Assembly: GCA_002773795.1 (NCBI GenBank)
Contig: PFAD01000019.1
Span: 1-40,148, forward strand
Length of the DNA: 40,148 bases
Origin: Chlamydiae bacterium CG10_big_fil_rev_8_21_14_0_10_42_34
GTDB lineage: Bacteria; Chlamydiota; Chlamydiia; Chlamydiales; SM23-39
Direction: 5' to 3'
Below are positions 1 through 8,572 of this stretch, piece by piece. Position 1 is the stretch's first letter. Every line of letters begins with the position of its first letter. Below the pieces are notes generated by a model, which worked only from the letters and a program-made list of their open reading frames with translations, was not told where the DNA came from and ran no database searches. A program made the position numbers and the translations under genes.

Positions 1-519
1 CTTCCCCAATTTCATATTCAAAATGAATACATGAACCTAGAAGTGGAATCAAAAGAAGAAAGAGACTCTCTGAGGAATTTCAAAACGCAGGCAAAATGGA
101 TTTGCAGATCACTGAGTAGAAGGAAAAAACTCCTTCATGAGATTTGTCGCATCTTGATTTGTAAACAATCTGCGTATCTTGAACAAAAAGGAGCTCTTAC
201 CACACTTTCAATGAAAGAGATTGCCGAAAAACTTGAAGTCCACGAGTCTACTATCTCTCGCGCACTTTATGGTAAATATGCATCAACTCCAAGGGGCATT
301 ATTGCACTTAAATCTTTAACCACAGTGGCTCCCCAAACAGAAACAGCTAAAGAAATTCTCCAAAGCCTCATTCAGAATGAAGACAAAAAAAAACCGCTTA
401 CTGACGATGAATTAGCTGAAAAGCTCAAATCAAAAGGGCATTTGATCGCGCGTAGAACAATTGCTAAATACCGGAGCCAATTGAAAATCGGCTCCGCTAG
501 CGTGAGAAAGCACTCCTAA
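1..519 (+). CDS. rpoN: RNA polymerase sigma-54 factor, C-terminal part (gene cut by window start)
   Basis: This is the last 172 codons of sigma-54, the RNA polymerase subunit that recognises -24/-12 promoters and needs an AAA+ activator. The frame is open from base 1, so the ATG at 31 is internal and the true start lies outside the window. Two parts are visible. A helix-turn-helix (MKEIAEKLEVHESTISRAL) is followed by the stretch YASTPRG. Near the end is the RpoN box (ARRTIAKYR), the signature that binds the -24 element. The reading frame stops at 517-519 and overlaps by four bases the stop of the convergent MFS gene. Assignment is secure because the RpoN box is nearly invariant. Confidence 0.96.
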   Translation, partial: LPQFHIQNEYMNLEVESKEERDSLRNFKTQAKWICRSLSRRKKLLHEICRILICKQSAYLEQKGALTTLSMKEIAEKLEVHESTISRALYGKYASTPRGIIALKSLTTVAPQTETAKEILQSLIQNEDKKKPLTDDELAEKLKSKGHLIARRTIAKYRSQLKIGSASVRKHS

Positions 520-1799
520 TTCAAGGAGCGCACCAACTTGAATTCTCTATCGGGATGGTGAAATAATATCACAGTCACAACAGATATACCTGTCAAACCT
601 GCAAGAAGGAGGAACGCCCCTTGATAATTGCCCGTAAGATCGATCAGCCATCCAGTTAATATTGGAGCGATAACTCCGGCTAGAGAAAGACAGCTCGAAG
701 TGATCCCTTGCGCAGTACCAGAGCGCTCTTTTGCGACATCAATATTGACGCTAAAAAATGCGGGCTGCGGCATTAAGCCAAAACCTAAAGCAAGACTTAA
801 AAAGATAATAGATAGACCTAATGTATCGGTAAAGCTAAGACAGACGAAGAAAAATGCAGCGAGAAATTGACTTACCCAAATAATGTGGGATCGAGACAGT
901 CTGCCACTTCCTGTTTTTTTATATAAATAGTCTGAAATGACTCCCCCAACTTTTAAGAAAATTGCTCCCACAAGCCATGGAATCGTTAAGTACCAGCCAA
1001 CGCTTTTCAAATCGAGATTATGCTGTGATAGAAAATAACCCGGAAGCCAAAGGGTGGCAAAAAACAACATATAGCCAAAAGCGAAGTAGGCAATATTGTT
1101 CGCAATTAATGCTGGGTGCGTGAGGATGAATCGCCAATCGACTAAGCTTTTCTTCTGTTCGCCCTTCATTAAAGATGGAGTGGCAATCAGCTTACGCTCT
1201 TCTGCATTTACATAGCGGCTGTCTTCTGGATTATCTCTAAAGAAAAAGTACCAAACACCTGCCCACAAAATTCCAGCTATGCTAATGATAAAAAACATCA
1301 CTCTCCACCCATAGTCTGCAACGAGGTAAGAGGTAATTGGGGCTCCAATCACAGAAGAAAGAGGAATGGCTACAAGTCCCAATGAAAGGGCTCTTGCTCT
1401 TTCAGAAGGGGACAACCAGTTACTAATAGAGCGTGTAATTGCAGGGAAATGGGGCCCTTCTGTAACTCCCAAAAGGAAACGGAGGCCAATGAACCCCCAA
1501 AATCCGGAAGCAATACCTAAAAGACCAACACAAACCGACCAGCCGATGGCAGCCAAAGGCCAAACAAGCCTTGCGCCCCAATTATCGACAAGCCATCCAC
1601 CCACAACAGTAAGTAAAATATACCCCAATCCAAAAGCCGAAAGGATCATTCCAAATTGCGTATCGGTGAAATGGAACTCTTCTTTCAGTGGGTTGATTAC
1701 AAATGAGATTGCTGAGCGGTCGATAAAGTTAATCAGCGTAATAATAAAAATTAGGCTAGTAACGAACCAACGAAAATTTGTTTGAGACTTCTTTGCCAT
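516..1799 (-). CDS. MFS transporter, anion:cation symporter (ACS)-like
   Basis: This 427-residue protein has about twelve hydrophobic segments and the usual length for a major facilitator carrier. The first segment carries NFIDRSAIS, followed by a stretch with TDTQFGMILSAFGLGY. Both resemble the ACS group (hexuronate, glucarate, phthalate and similar organic anions). The loop after helix 2 has GGWLVDNWGAR, the MFS motif A region. It should sit in the inner membrane and import a small organic anion, but the substrate cannot be read from sequence. A good ribosome site, AAGGAA, lies five bases before the ATG, which supports this start. It converges on rpoN and lies 57 bases downstream of the Kdo hydroxylase gene on the same strand. 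Confidence 0.85.
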   Translation of the reverse strand: MAKKSQTNFRWFVTSLIFIITLINFIDRSAISFVINPLKEEFHFTDTQFGMILSAFGLGYILLTVVGGWLVDNWGARLVWPLAAIGWSVCVGLLGIASGFWGFIGLRFLLGVTEGPHFPAITRSISNWLSPSERARALSLGLVAIPLSSVIGAPITSYLVADYGWRVMFFIISIAGILWAGVWYFFFRDNPEDSRYVNAEERKLIATPSLMKGEQKKSLVDWRFILTHPALIANNIAYFAFGYMLFFATLWLPGYFLSQHNLDLKSVGWYLTIPWLVGAIFLKVGGVISDYLYKKTGSGRLSRSHIIWVSQFLAAFFFVCLSFTDTLGLSIIFLSLALGFGLMPQPAFFSVNIDVAKERSGTAQGITSSCLSLAGVIAPILTGWLIDLTGNYQGAFLLLAGLTGISVVTVILFHHPDREFKLVRSLN

Positions 1800-1856
1800 G
1801 CTGTTTCCTTAATTTTGGAGATATCCTACCACTATTTGCTTCTTTTCCGCTAGAAT

Positions 1857-2825
1857 CTATCCATTTGACACTGAATGGTGTGTATGAATAGGAAAAAGTT
1901 CCCTTAAAAATTGCTGATCGATCAGATTCTTGCCCGATAGTTGCTCTAAAATGGATAAGGGGGACTTTTCCGGATATAGGAGAGCTCTTTGCGGAACTAA
2001 AAAAGTCTGTTCTAGCGCGTACTGACCTGCAAGTGCAGCGTGCGATACTTGATCTGTAAAAACCGCCCAGCATGATCCTGGAGGAAACTCCCAATGGTCT
2101 TTATGGCAACTTTCTTGAAAAGCACTACTTTCTTTTAAAAAGTTGTGCATGTTCATCATAAATGTATCATATGGAGAACGGAGAGCTTTTTTTAAGCCTG
2201 AAGACTTTAAGAACCTCTTCATTTTCCGCCCTAACTTAGCCGCCAAACTATAGTTTACAGATTTTGGAATCGAAACGATCTGGTAAAACTCTTTCGCAAG
2301 TTCTTTAAATTCACTAGATGTGATCCAGTGGCGACTGTCCGACGGATTAATGTTTGTAAAAAAGCGCAAAATGCGAGAGCCGTGCATGGGCCTTGTCGGA
2401 AATGCATCGACATGCAAAAGGTCATTTCGAGCCCTAACGCGTAGCTTGCGCCCCTTTTCTTGAAAAGGTCTAAAACTTGCATAGTCTAGCTTCCAATCAT
2501 TTGCATATGGCTGTAAAAGTTTTGTGAGAAATTCAGTTGCTCGAAGCGAATAGTCTCTTAATATTTCTTTAAGCCTTAAGGTCGAAGCAAGATCATTTGA
2601 ACCATGATTGGTCACTTGATCTAAGCAAGGCTTGTATGCGATATTTTTTCGAGAGCTTGACCCACTTTGTCTTTGCGTAAGCAAAAAATCTATCTCTTCT
2701 TTTGGGAATGAAAAAGGTGTCGTCGGGAAAAACAAAATATTTCCGTCTTCAAGCGCCTCACAATACTTGAATCGATTTTCGCCCTTTTCCCACTCTTTAT
2801 TTTCTATCGTGATTTTTCTAGTCAT
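1857..2825 (-). CDS. kdoO: Kdo hydroxylase (Fe(II)/2-oxoglutarate dioxygenase), KdoO-like
   Basis: This protein resembles the KdoO family, which hydroxylates C3 of the LPS core sugar Kdo to give Ko, using Fe(II), O2 and 2-oxoglutarate. The family hallmark is the segment around residues 137-160 (LLHVDAFPTRP, then RILRFFTNINP). His138 and Asp140 would be the first two iron ligands and His262 (QVSHAA) the third. Length, 322 residues, fits. It acts on the cytoplasmic side of LPS assembly. The ATG follows AGGGG by four bases. It starts seven bases after the stop of the HExxH membrane protein gene, so the two are probably co-transcribed. Modified Kdo would alter the inner core of the chlamydial LPS. 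Assigned from motifs recognised by eye. Confidence 0.85.
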   Translation of the reverse strand: MTRKITIENKEWEKGENRFKYCEALEDGNILFFPTTPFSFPKEEIDFLLTQRQSGSSSRKNIAYKPCLDQVTNHGSNDLASTLRLKEILRDYSLRATEFLTKLLQPYANDWKLDYASFRPFQEKGRKLRVRARNDLLHVDAFPTRPMHGSRILRFFTNINPSDSRHWITSSEFKELAKEFYQIVSIPKSVNYSLAAKLGRKMKRFLKSSGLKKALRSPYDTFMMNMHNFLKESSAFQESCHKDHWEFPPGSCWAVFTDQVSHAALAGQYALEQTFLVPQRALLYPEKSPLSILEQLSGKNLIDQQFLRELFPIHTHHSVSNG

Positions 2826-2832
2826 GAGACCC

Positions 2833-3591
2833 CTATAAGTAGCTTTTAATAACTTTCCAACGCAAACAGCTTTGCTTTTCTGCGTATTCTTTAAGATTTA
2901 ATCCTTTTGAAAAGGCTTGAATTTCTCGATCTGTTAAACGAAACAAAATTGCCCGCACTTTGCGTAAATCAGGCACAAAAAAAGAAATCTGCTTTGCCGC
3001 CTTTTTCAGCTGGCTGTGCCTTAAGATCAAACGGAAAAAACCCATTGCAACCCACAGTGCAGCACCCAAATAAAAAGAGGGCCAAAATATCGCACCCACA
3101 ATAAAAATCAAAAAGGGCCAAGCTTCCCAAGGTCTTTGCAAAATAGGACCTAAAACCTTTCTCCACTTTTTTTCTGATGTCATAAACGCGAAGAATTCTT
3201 CGTACCTATCTTCATTAAAACCAGATCTCGCGGCATGAACGGCTTCATGCGCCAATATTTCCTCGCGACTATAAACCTTAAGGTATGACCCCTTTCTCAA
3301 ACTCTCTCGCAATTGAATAGAGTTCAAAGCTTTTCCCTCAATCCATGCGGCAGCGCCTTGCCATGGAGCTAAGCTTTGATTTGAGTAAAACGCACAAATG
3401 TAAAGCGGCTTTACATCATACAATTGATCCAAATAAATGCGAACCCAATCCCAATGGGCTTCTGGGATCCAATCACCTGCCTCAAAAGTTTTTTTTACTT
3501 TTGCTACCCGTGCAAGGAACGTGTCCTCATTCTCCCCTGGCCCGGGGATAAATCCCATTTTATCTAGTGCAAGCAAATCACGATCTGTCAT
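2833..3591 (-). CDS. Conserved membrane protein with HExxH zinc-protease-like motif
   Basis: This 252-residue protein of unknown function contains HEAVH at 115-119 followed by GFNE and an Asp-Arg-Tyr-Glu-Glu stretch (128-132). That is the arrangement HExxH plus a downstream Glu used by zinc metallopeptidases. Two adjacent hydrophobic segments at about 157-190 would anchor it in the membrane, with a basic C-terminal tail. The motif is short and the fold is not a recognised M48 protease, so peptidase activity is inference. It begins a two-gene minus-strand unit with kdoO and is divergent from topA. A good sigma-70-like promoter sits directly before it. No clear Shine-Dalgarno sequence precedes the ATG, and the predicted transcript would start only a base or two upstream. 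Confidence 0.7.
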   Translation of the reverse strand: MTDRDLLALDKMGFIPGPGENEDTFLARVAKVKKTFEAGDWIPEAHWDWVRIYLDQLYDVKPLYICAFYSNQSLAPWQGAAAWIEGKALNSIQLRESLRKGSYLKVYSREEILAHEAVHAARSGFNEDRYEEFFAFMTSEKKWRKVLGPILQRPWEAWPFLIFIVGAIFWPSFYLGAALWVAMGFFRLILRHSQLKKAAKQISFFVPDLRKVRAILFRLTDREIQAFSKGLNLKEYAEKQSCLRWKVIKSYL

Positions 3592-3599
3592 AAAGAAAC

Positions 3600-3629
3600 A
3601 TTATGGGATCTAAGGTGAAATCTTCTCAA
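3600..3629 (-). promoter_or_regulatory. Sigma-70-like promoter for the HExxH gene and kdoO
   Basis: Read on the minus strand there is TTGAGA (3624-3629), an 18-base spacer, and CATAAT (3600-3605). Each box differs from consensus at one position. The -10 box ends eight bases before the ATG at 3591, which predicts an almost leaderless mRNA. This is a pattern match only. Confidence 0.5.
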
Positions 3630-3687
3630 TCCTTTCTAGAAAATAGAAAATGCGTTACCATCTGTCCGATTTTGAGGACTATATAGT

Positions 3688-6258
3688 ATGGGCAAGGCTC
3701 TTGTCATTGTTGAATCTCCCGCGAAAATCAAGACTTTAAAGAAGTTTCTTGGTTCAAATTTTATTTTTGAGTCATCGATTGGCCATATTCGCGATCTGCC
3801 TCAAAAAGAGTTCGGAATTGATACTGAACATGACTTCGAGCCCAAATATGTTACGCTCTCAGACAAAAAAGAGGTCATCAAAAAGCTTCAAGACGCTGCT
3901 AAAAAAGCAGATATCGTCTACCTCTCACCCGACCCTGACCGCGAAGGGGAGGCTATTGCCTGGCATATCGCATCCATTCTCCCTAAGGGGACAAAAATCA
4001 AAAGAACTCCGTTTCAGTCGATCACTAAAACAGCTGTTCAAGAAGCTCTCGACAATCCGCGCGATATCGATATGGATCTCGTTGACGCTCAGCAAGCACG
4101 TAGACTCCTCGACCGAATTGTGGGTTATAAGATTTCTCCGATCCTAACACGAAAAGTAAAAAGAGGCCGCCACGGCACTTCTGCAGGAAGAGTTCAGTCA
4201 GTTGCGCTTAAACTTGTGGTGGATCGCGAAAAAGAGATCGACGCCTTTACCCCCGTTGAATATTGGAATATTGGAACGCAGCTTCAGCCAAAGGTAAAGG
4301 GAGAAAAGGCATTCCCAGCCACACTTTTCACTGTAAACGACCTAAGAGTTGAAAAGGAAAAGGGGAATAAAGAGTGCTTCCTCATTCCAAATGAACAAAC
4401 AGCAAAACAGATTACAGATCGCCTAGAAAAGGCAACCTATACTGTCGAATCGGTAGACAAAAAAGAGAAAAAGAGAAACCCAGTCCCCCCATTTATCACC
4501 TCGACGCTGCAACAAGAGGCTAGTCGCCACTACGGTTTTTCAGTTTCTCGAACGATGAATATTGCCCAAGGCCTATACGAAGGGGTCGATATGGGTCCCG
4601 ACAGCGAAGGTTTGATTACTTATATGCGTACCGACTCGGTCAATATTGCCCCTGAGGCAATTTCTAATGCGCGTAAATACATCCTCAACCGCTTTGGACA
4701 AGAGTATCTTCCCGACCAACCTAAGATTTACGCCTCTAAAAAAACAGCGCAAGAGGCCCATGAGGCGATACGCCCAACGAGCCTTTCTCGAGACCCCGAG
4801 AAAATCCGCCAATACCTTTCCATTGATGAATATAAGCTTTACCTCCTCATATGGCGCAGATTTATCGCATCTCAAATGAATCCAGCTATCTATGATACGG
4901 TCTCTGCCGACATCGCGACAGACCAAGACATCCTCCTTCGCGCTACAGGATCGGTCATCAAATTCAACGGATACCTAGCGGCATACGAAGAGAAAAAAGA
5001 CAAAGGCGCTCCCGACGAAGATGACGATAACAGCAAGATTCTTCCTCCTTTGGAAGTAAATATGCCCTTAAACCTTATAGAAGTCACATCGAGCCAATCA
5101 TTCACAAAGCCACCTCCCCGTTTTACAGAAGCTTCCTTAGTGAAAGAGCTTGAGCGCTTAGGCATTGGTCGTCCATCTACCTATGCTGCGATCATGAACA
5201 AGATTCAGAGTAGAGATTACACGACAAAAGAGAGCCAAGCTCTAAAACCTACTGAGCTCGGCAAAATCATCTGTGAGATGCTCGAACAAAACTTTCCACC
5301 TATTATGGATGTGACCTTCACAGCCCAAATGGAAAATCAGCTTGAAGAAGTGGCAGAGCACAATAAGAACTGGAAAGAGATCATCCGTGATTTTTGGCGC
5401 GACTTTATCCCCCTTGTTGAAAAGGCGGAAAAAGAGGCCGTAGTCCCAAAACTTCTCACCGATATCGACTGTCCAAAATGCGGTAAGCCGTTACAAAAAA
5501 TTTGGTCTCGTAGCAAGTATTTCTATGGCTGCTCAAACTATCCTGAGTGCGACTATACAGCTCCTATCGAAGCACTTACCTTTAACAAAGAAGATTACGA
5601 TCCCAATTTTGATTGGGATCAACCTTGCCCTACTTGCGGATCCCCAATGACTCTACGTCATGGGCGCTTTGGAGCCTTTTTAGGTTGCTCCAAGTACCCA
5701 GATTGCAAAGGGATCGTGAACATCCCGAAAAAAGGGGAACAGACCTTCAGTCCAGGCGAACTGCCACCTTGTCCTGCAGTTGGTTGCGACGGCCATTTCA
5801 CCGCCCGCAAATCTCGCTTTGGGAAAACATTTTTCTCCTGCTCAAATTATCCAGACTGCGATGTCATTGTCTCAACACTAGATCAAGCAGAGACTAAATA
5901 TGGATCAACTCACCCTAAAACCGCCTATGTGAAAAAAGGGGGCAAGGGGAAATTTGCGAAAAAAGGGGCAAAAGGGAAAAAGGGGAGCAAAGAGGCCCCT
6001 GAAAAGAAAAAGAAGAAGGCGATTAAGCAGCCCGCATATAAAGTTTCGCCAGAACTTTCAAAAATAGTTGGTGCAACAGAGCTGTCCAGACCAGAGGCCA
6101 CCAAAAAAATCTGGGAATACATTAAAGCACACCACCTTCAAGACCCAACCAATAAAAGACGCATTATTCCCGATGCAAACCTTGCAAAAATTATTGGGAA
6201 AGAACCGATTGACATGATGAAGCTCTCCTCCTTTTTGACAAAACATCTGAAAAAGTGA
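3688..6258 (+). CDS. topA: DNA topoisomerase I with C-terminal SWIB domain
   Basis: This type IA topoisomerase relaxes negative supercoils in the cytoplasm. The Toprim domain starts at residue 1 (VIVESPAK, Glu9) and has the acidic triad in PDPDREGE (Asp82, Asp84, Glu86). The nucleophile is Tyr312 in GLITYMRTDS. Three four-cysteine zinc modules follow at about 594-735. Next comes a lysine/glycine-rich linker (about 745-780), then a SWIB domain (about 783-856) beginning near YKVSPELSKIVG. At 856 residues it matches chlamydial TopA, where the SWIB fusion is known; SWIB otherwise occurs in eukaryotic chromatin remodellers. The start is supported by GAGGA nine bases before the ATG and by the conserved N-terminal sequence. 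No operon partner is obvious. Confidence 0.97.
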   Translation: MGKALVIVESPAKIKTLKKFLGSNFIFESSIGHIRDLPQKEFGIDTEHDFEPKYVTLSDKKEVIKKLQDAAKKADIVYLSPDPDREGEAIAWHIASILPKGTKIKRTPFQSITKTAVQEALDNPRDIDMDLVDAQQARRLLDRIVGYKISPILTRKVKRGRHGTSAGRVQSVALKLVVDREKEIDAFTPVEYWNIGTQLQPKVKGEKAFPATLFTVNDLRVEKEKGNKECFLIPNEQTAKQITDRLEKATYTVESVDKKEKKRNPVPPFITSTLQQEASRHYGFSVSRTMNIAQGLYEGVDMGPDSEGLITYMRTDSVNIAPEAISNARKYILNRFGQEYLPDQPKIYASKKTAQEAHEAIRPTSLSRDPEKIRQYLSIDEYKLYLLIWRRFIASQMNPAIYDTVSADIATDQDILLRATGSVIKFNGYLAAYEEKKDKGAPDEDDDNSKILPPLEVNMPLNLIEVTSSQSFTKPPPRFTEASLVKELERLGIGRPSTYAAIMNKIQSRDYTTKESQALKPTELGKIICEMLEQNFPPIMDVTFTAQMENQLEEVAEHNKNWKEIIRDFWRDFIPLVEKAEKEAVVPKLLTDIDCPKCGKPLQKIWSRSKYFYGCSNYPECDYTAPIEALTFNKEDYDPNFDWDQPCPTCGSPMTLRHGRFGAFLGCSKYPDCKGIVNIPKKGEQTFSPGELPPCPAVGCDGHFTARKSRFGKTFFSCSNYPDCDVIVSTLDQAETKYGSTHPKTAYVKKGGKGKFAKKGAKGKKGSKEAPEKKKKKAIKQPAYKVSPELSKIVGATELSRPEATKKIWEYIKAHHLQDPTNKRRIIPDANLAKIIGKEPIDMMKLSSFLTKHLKK
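5599..5620. repeat. Perfect 9-bp inverted repeat inside topA
   Basis: GATCCCAAT (5599-5607), a four-base loop, and ATTGGGATC (5612-5620) form a perfect hairpin within the coding region, between the first and second zinc modules of TopA. No T-run follows, so it is not a terminator. It may be a by-product of the encoded residues DPNFDWD. Confidence 0.6.
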
Positions 6259-6299
6259 TTTTTTAAAAGGAAATCAACAACGAACTTTCGAGATTCTTT

Positions 6300-7541
6300 G
6301 TGTATAAAGCCACCTTTCGCATCAATATAAGAAAAGCCCTTTTGATGTCGTTTGTGGCACTGGGTCCACTTGGAAATTTACTTACTCCTCATTTCCTCCC
6401 GAGCGCCCTTCGCACCTATTTTTTTCTGCTGCCCCTTTTCCCCCTCTTTTTTTTCATCATATACGAAAGGTTCATGAAAATTGGAGCGCTTTTTCTCCCT
6501 CTTTTTATCTACAGCTTCGTTTCGGCGCTCTTAGTTACCTTTTTTGGCCAGGCGAATGAATCCCACACCCTCTTTCGCTTTTTCCTTCTCTTCACCCAGT
6601 TCTTTTTTATTCTAGGAGCAGTGTCTTCACTAAAAACCAGAGATGAGCTCATTTCGACACTCAAAATCTATCTCATTTCTTATAGTATCTCACTTGCGAT
6701 AGGCTACTGCTTCTACATAGGCTACTATCTAAAAATCGTCCCACTATCGATACTTGATCGGTTTTCTGTCCTTACCCAGTTTGGATTTTCGATTTTGCGC
6801 TTTTCTCCAGGATCCTACCCAAACGAATACGGGATCGTATCAAGCTTTGTCCTTTCAATTCTCACCATACTTATTTTTGAAAAAAATCAGAGGTTTATCC
6901 CTGTCAGAAAACCGCTCCTCTATTCATTTTTCACCCTTACATTTATTGCCTTTCTTCTAACAACAACTCGAGCTGCCTATCTCTCATTTGCCCTCGTTCT
7001 CCTCTACCTTCTTTTGAGATCAAAAAATTTCTTCCGCGCCTTTTTAAAGCTCTCAATCTTTACTACCTGCCTCTTCACCTTCTTGTCCTTTTTTAAATTC
7101 AATATGTTTAAAATTCTAAAAGCTGGTTTTGGACAAAAAATGCACCAAGGATCTCTTGGAGAAAGACTACAAACATGGAATGTCGCATTAGAAAGAGCGA
7201 AAGAATCCCCAATTTGGGGAACGGGATTTGCCTCGATAACAAACGTCCACAATGTCTATTTCCAGCTTCTTTTTGAACTTGGTGCAATAGGGACTTTAAT
7301 ACTTATTTTAAGCTTTCTCATAGCATTTCTTGAAAGCACATCAAAATATAGCTCAGGAATAAAAGATGAAACTACTCATTTTCTAGAAAAGATTCGAATG
7401 GCTGGCCTGATCAATGTTCTTACCTTCGCCGCTAGTAATCACAACCTCAACCACCACTTGACGTGGTTTGTCTTTTTTCTTTGCCTCGCAACACTTCGCC
7501 TTCCATTCTTAAAGACGCGTCAAGAACTGCCCACAACTTGA
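6300..7541 (+). CDS. O-antigen ligase/polymerase-like membrane protein (Wzy_C family)
   Basis: This is a strongly hydrophobic protein of up to 413 residues with about ten to twelve membrane segments. Near residues 285-340 a periplasmic loop and following helix carry the Wzy_C/WaaL-type pattern: a WNVALERAKESPIWGTG stretch, then HNVYFQLLFELG. Members either polymerise O-units or ligate glycan to lipid A-core. The two roles cannot be told apart by sequence alone. The frame opens with GTG at 6300. The ATG at 6345 (residue 16) is an alternative start, and neither has a strong ribosome site. The 3' end overlaps the convergent manC gene by 22 bases. Its presence implies a polymeric surface glycan beyond a bare Kdo core. 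Confidence 0.82.
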   Translation: MYKATFRINIRKALLMSFVALGPLGNLLTPHFLPSALRTYFFLLPLFPLFFFIIYERFMKIGALFLPLFIYSFVSALLVTFFGQANESHTLFRFFLLFTQFFFILGAVSSLKTRDELISTLKIYLISYSISLAIGYCFYIGYYLKIVPLSILDRFSVLTQFGFSILRFSPGSYPNEYGIVSSFVLSILTILIFEKNQRFIPVRKPLLYSFFTLTFIAFLLTTTRAAYLSFALVLLYLLLRSKNFFRAFLKLSIFTTCLFTFLSFFKFNMFKILKAGFGQKMHQGSLGERLQTWNVALERAKESPIWGTGFASITNVHNVYFQLLFELGAIGTLILILSFLIAFLESTSKYSSGIKDETTHFLEKIRMAGLINVLTFAASNHNLNHHLTWFVFFLCLATLRLPFLKTRQELPTT

Positions 7542-8572
7542 TGATTTGCCCGCTCTCGCATCTCCTCAAGAAGCGCTTTGACCCGTTGTGATTCTCCCTT
7601 TTTACTAATTAAAATAGCATCTTCTGTTTCGACAATTAATAAATCATCTAAACCAATTGTAGAGATGATCCTTTTGCCCCCAATGATCAGACTATTTGTC
7701 GTATCAATTGCCATAACTTGGCCTACAGTTACGTTTTGATTATGATCCTTTTCCATTGCGTCATAGACGCTATCCCAAGAGCCAACATCCGACCAGGAAA
7801 TAGCTAAAGGACAAACAAGGATCTCTTTGGATTTTTCCATGATTGCGTAATCAATGGAAATATCCGGCAATCGTTCAAACTGCTCCCTTACCTCTTTCGC
7901 CTCAAGTTTAAAAAGATACCCTAGCTCGGGACAATGCAGCTTTACTTGCTCCCAAAAAGTCGCCATAGAAAATAAAAACATCCCTGAGTTCCAAAAGAAA
8001 TTAGGATTTTCTACATATTTTTCAGCAGTTTTAAGGTCGGGCTTTTCAATAAAGCGTTTCGCTTCAAAAGTTAGCGAATCAAACTCTTTTCCTATTTCGA
8101 TATAACCATAGCCGGTTTCGGGCTTTGTCGGACGAATTCCAAATGTGATGATTTTATTCGTCGTTGATACGCTACTTATTACCTGCTCAATAGCGTGAAG
8201 AAATACAACTTCAGGCTCAATTAAATGGTCCGATGGGACAACTAAAATCGGTTCATTTTCTTTTGCCCCACACTCTTCTTGAAGTATTTTAATCGCAAGA
8301 GCAATTGCGGGTGCTGTATTTTTCCGAACAGGTTCTACAAAAATACGACAGTCGGCGCCAATCTTATCAAGATGCTCTTTCACAAGGGCAAAATGGTGCT
8401 CACTTGTCGCAACCACCACATCATCAATAAAAGGGGCCTTCTGCAATCTATTTACAGTTCGCTGCAGAAGAGATAATCCTTCTCCAAATTTTAGAAACTG
8501 CTTAGGAAGATGCTCTCTAGATAAGGGCCAAAGTCGAGTCCCACCACCACCTGCTAAAACAATTGCTTTCAT
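7520..8572 (-). CDS. manC: Mannose-1-phosphate guanylyltransferase (GDP-mannose pyrophosphorylase)
   Basis: This enzyme makes GDP-mannose from mannose-1-phosphate and GTP. The N-terminus has the nucleotidyltransferase signature (LAGGGGTRLWPLSREHLPKQ). FIEKPD near residue 170 and the NSGMF motif near 193 belong to the sugar-phosphate site. At 350 residues it is the short form: the C-terminal phosphomannose isomerase domain of bifunctional ManC is absent. Its ATG overlaps by four bases the stop of the upstream GT4 gene, so it is the last gene of a three-gene minus-strand operon. It probably supplies GDP-mannose to those glycosyltransferases. No phosphomannomutase or phosphomannose isomerase gene is present in the window. 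Confidence 0.93.
   Translation of the reverse strand: MKAIVLAGGGGTRLWPLSREHLPKQFLKFGEGLSLLQRTVNRLQKAPFIDDVVVATSEHHFALVKEHLDKIGADCRIFVEPVRKNTAPAIALAIKILQEECGAKENEPILVVPSDHLIEPEVVFLHAIEQVISSVSTTNKIITFGIRPTKPETGYGYIEIGKEFDSLTFEAKRFIEKPDLKTAEKYVENPNFFWNSGMFLFSMATFWEQVKLHCPELGYLFKLEAKEVREQFERLPDISIDYAIMEKSKEILVCPLAISWSDVGSWDSVYDAMEKDHNQNVTVGQVMAIDTTNSLIIGGKRIISTIGLDDLLIVETEDAILISKKGESQRVKALLEEMRERANHQVVGSS

Noticed and set aside
628-870. Plus-strand ORF opposite the MFS gene
   Set aside because: Lies wholly antisense to a clear transporter frame and shows no known motif.
1756-2094. 112-residue minus-strand ORF across the end of kdoO and start of the MFS gene
   Set aside because: Overlaps two well-supported genes in another frame and has low-complexity, arginine-rich sequence.
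4573-5165. Two antisense ORFs within topA
   Set aside because: Shadows of the topA frame, with no independent motif or ribosome site.
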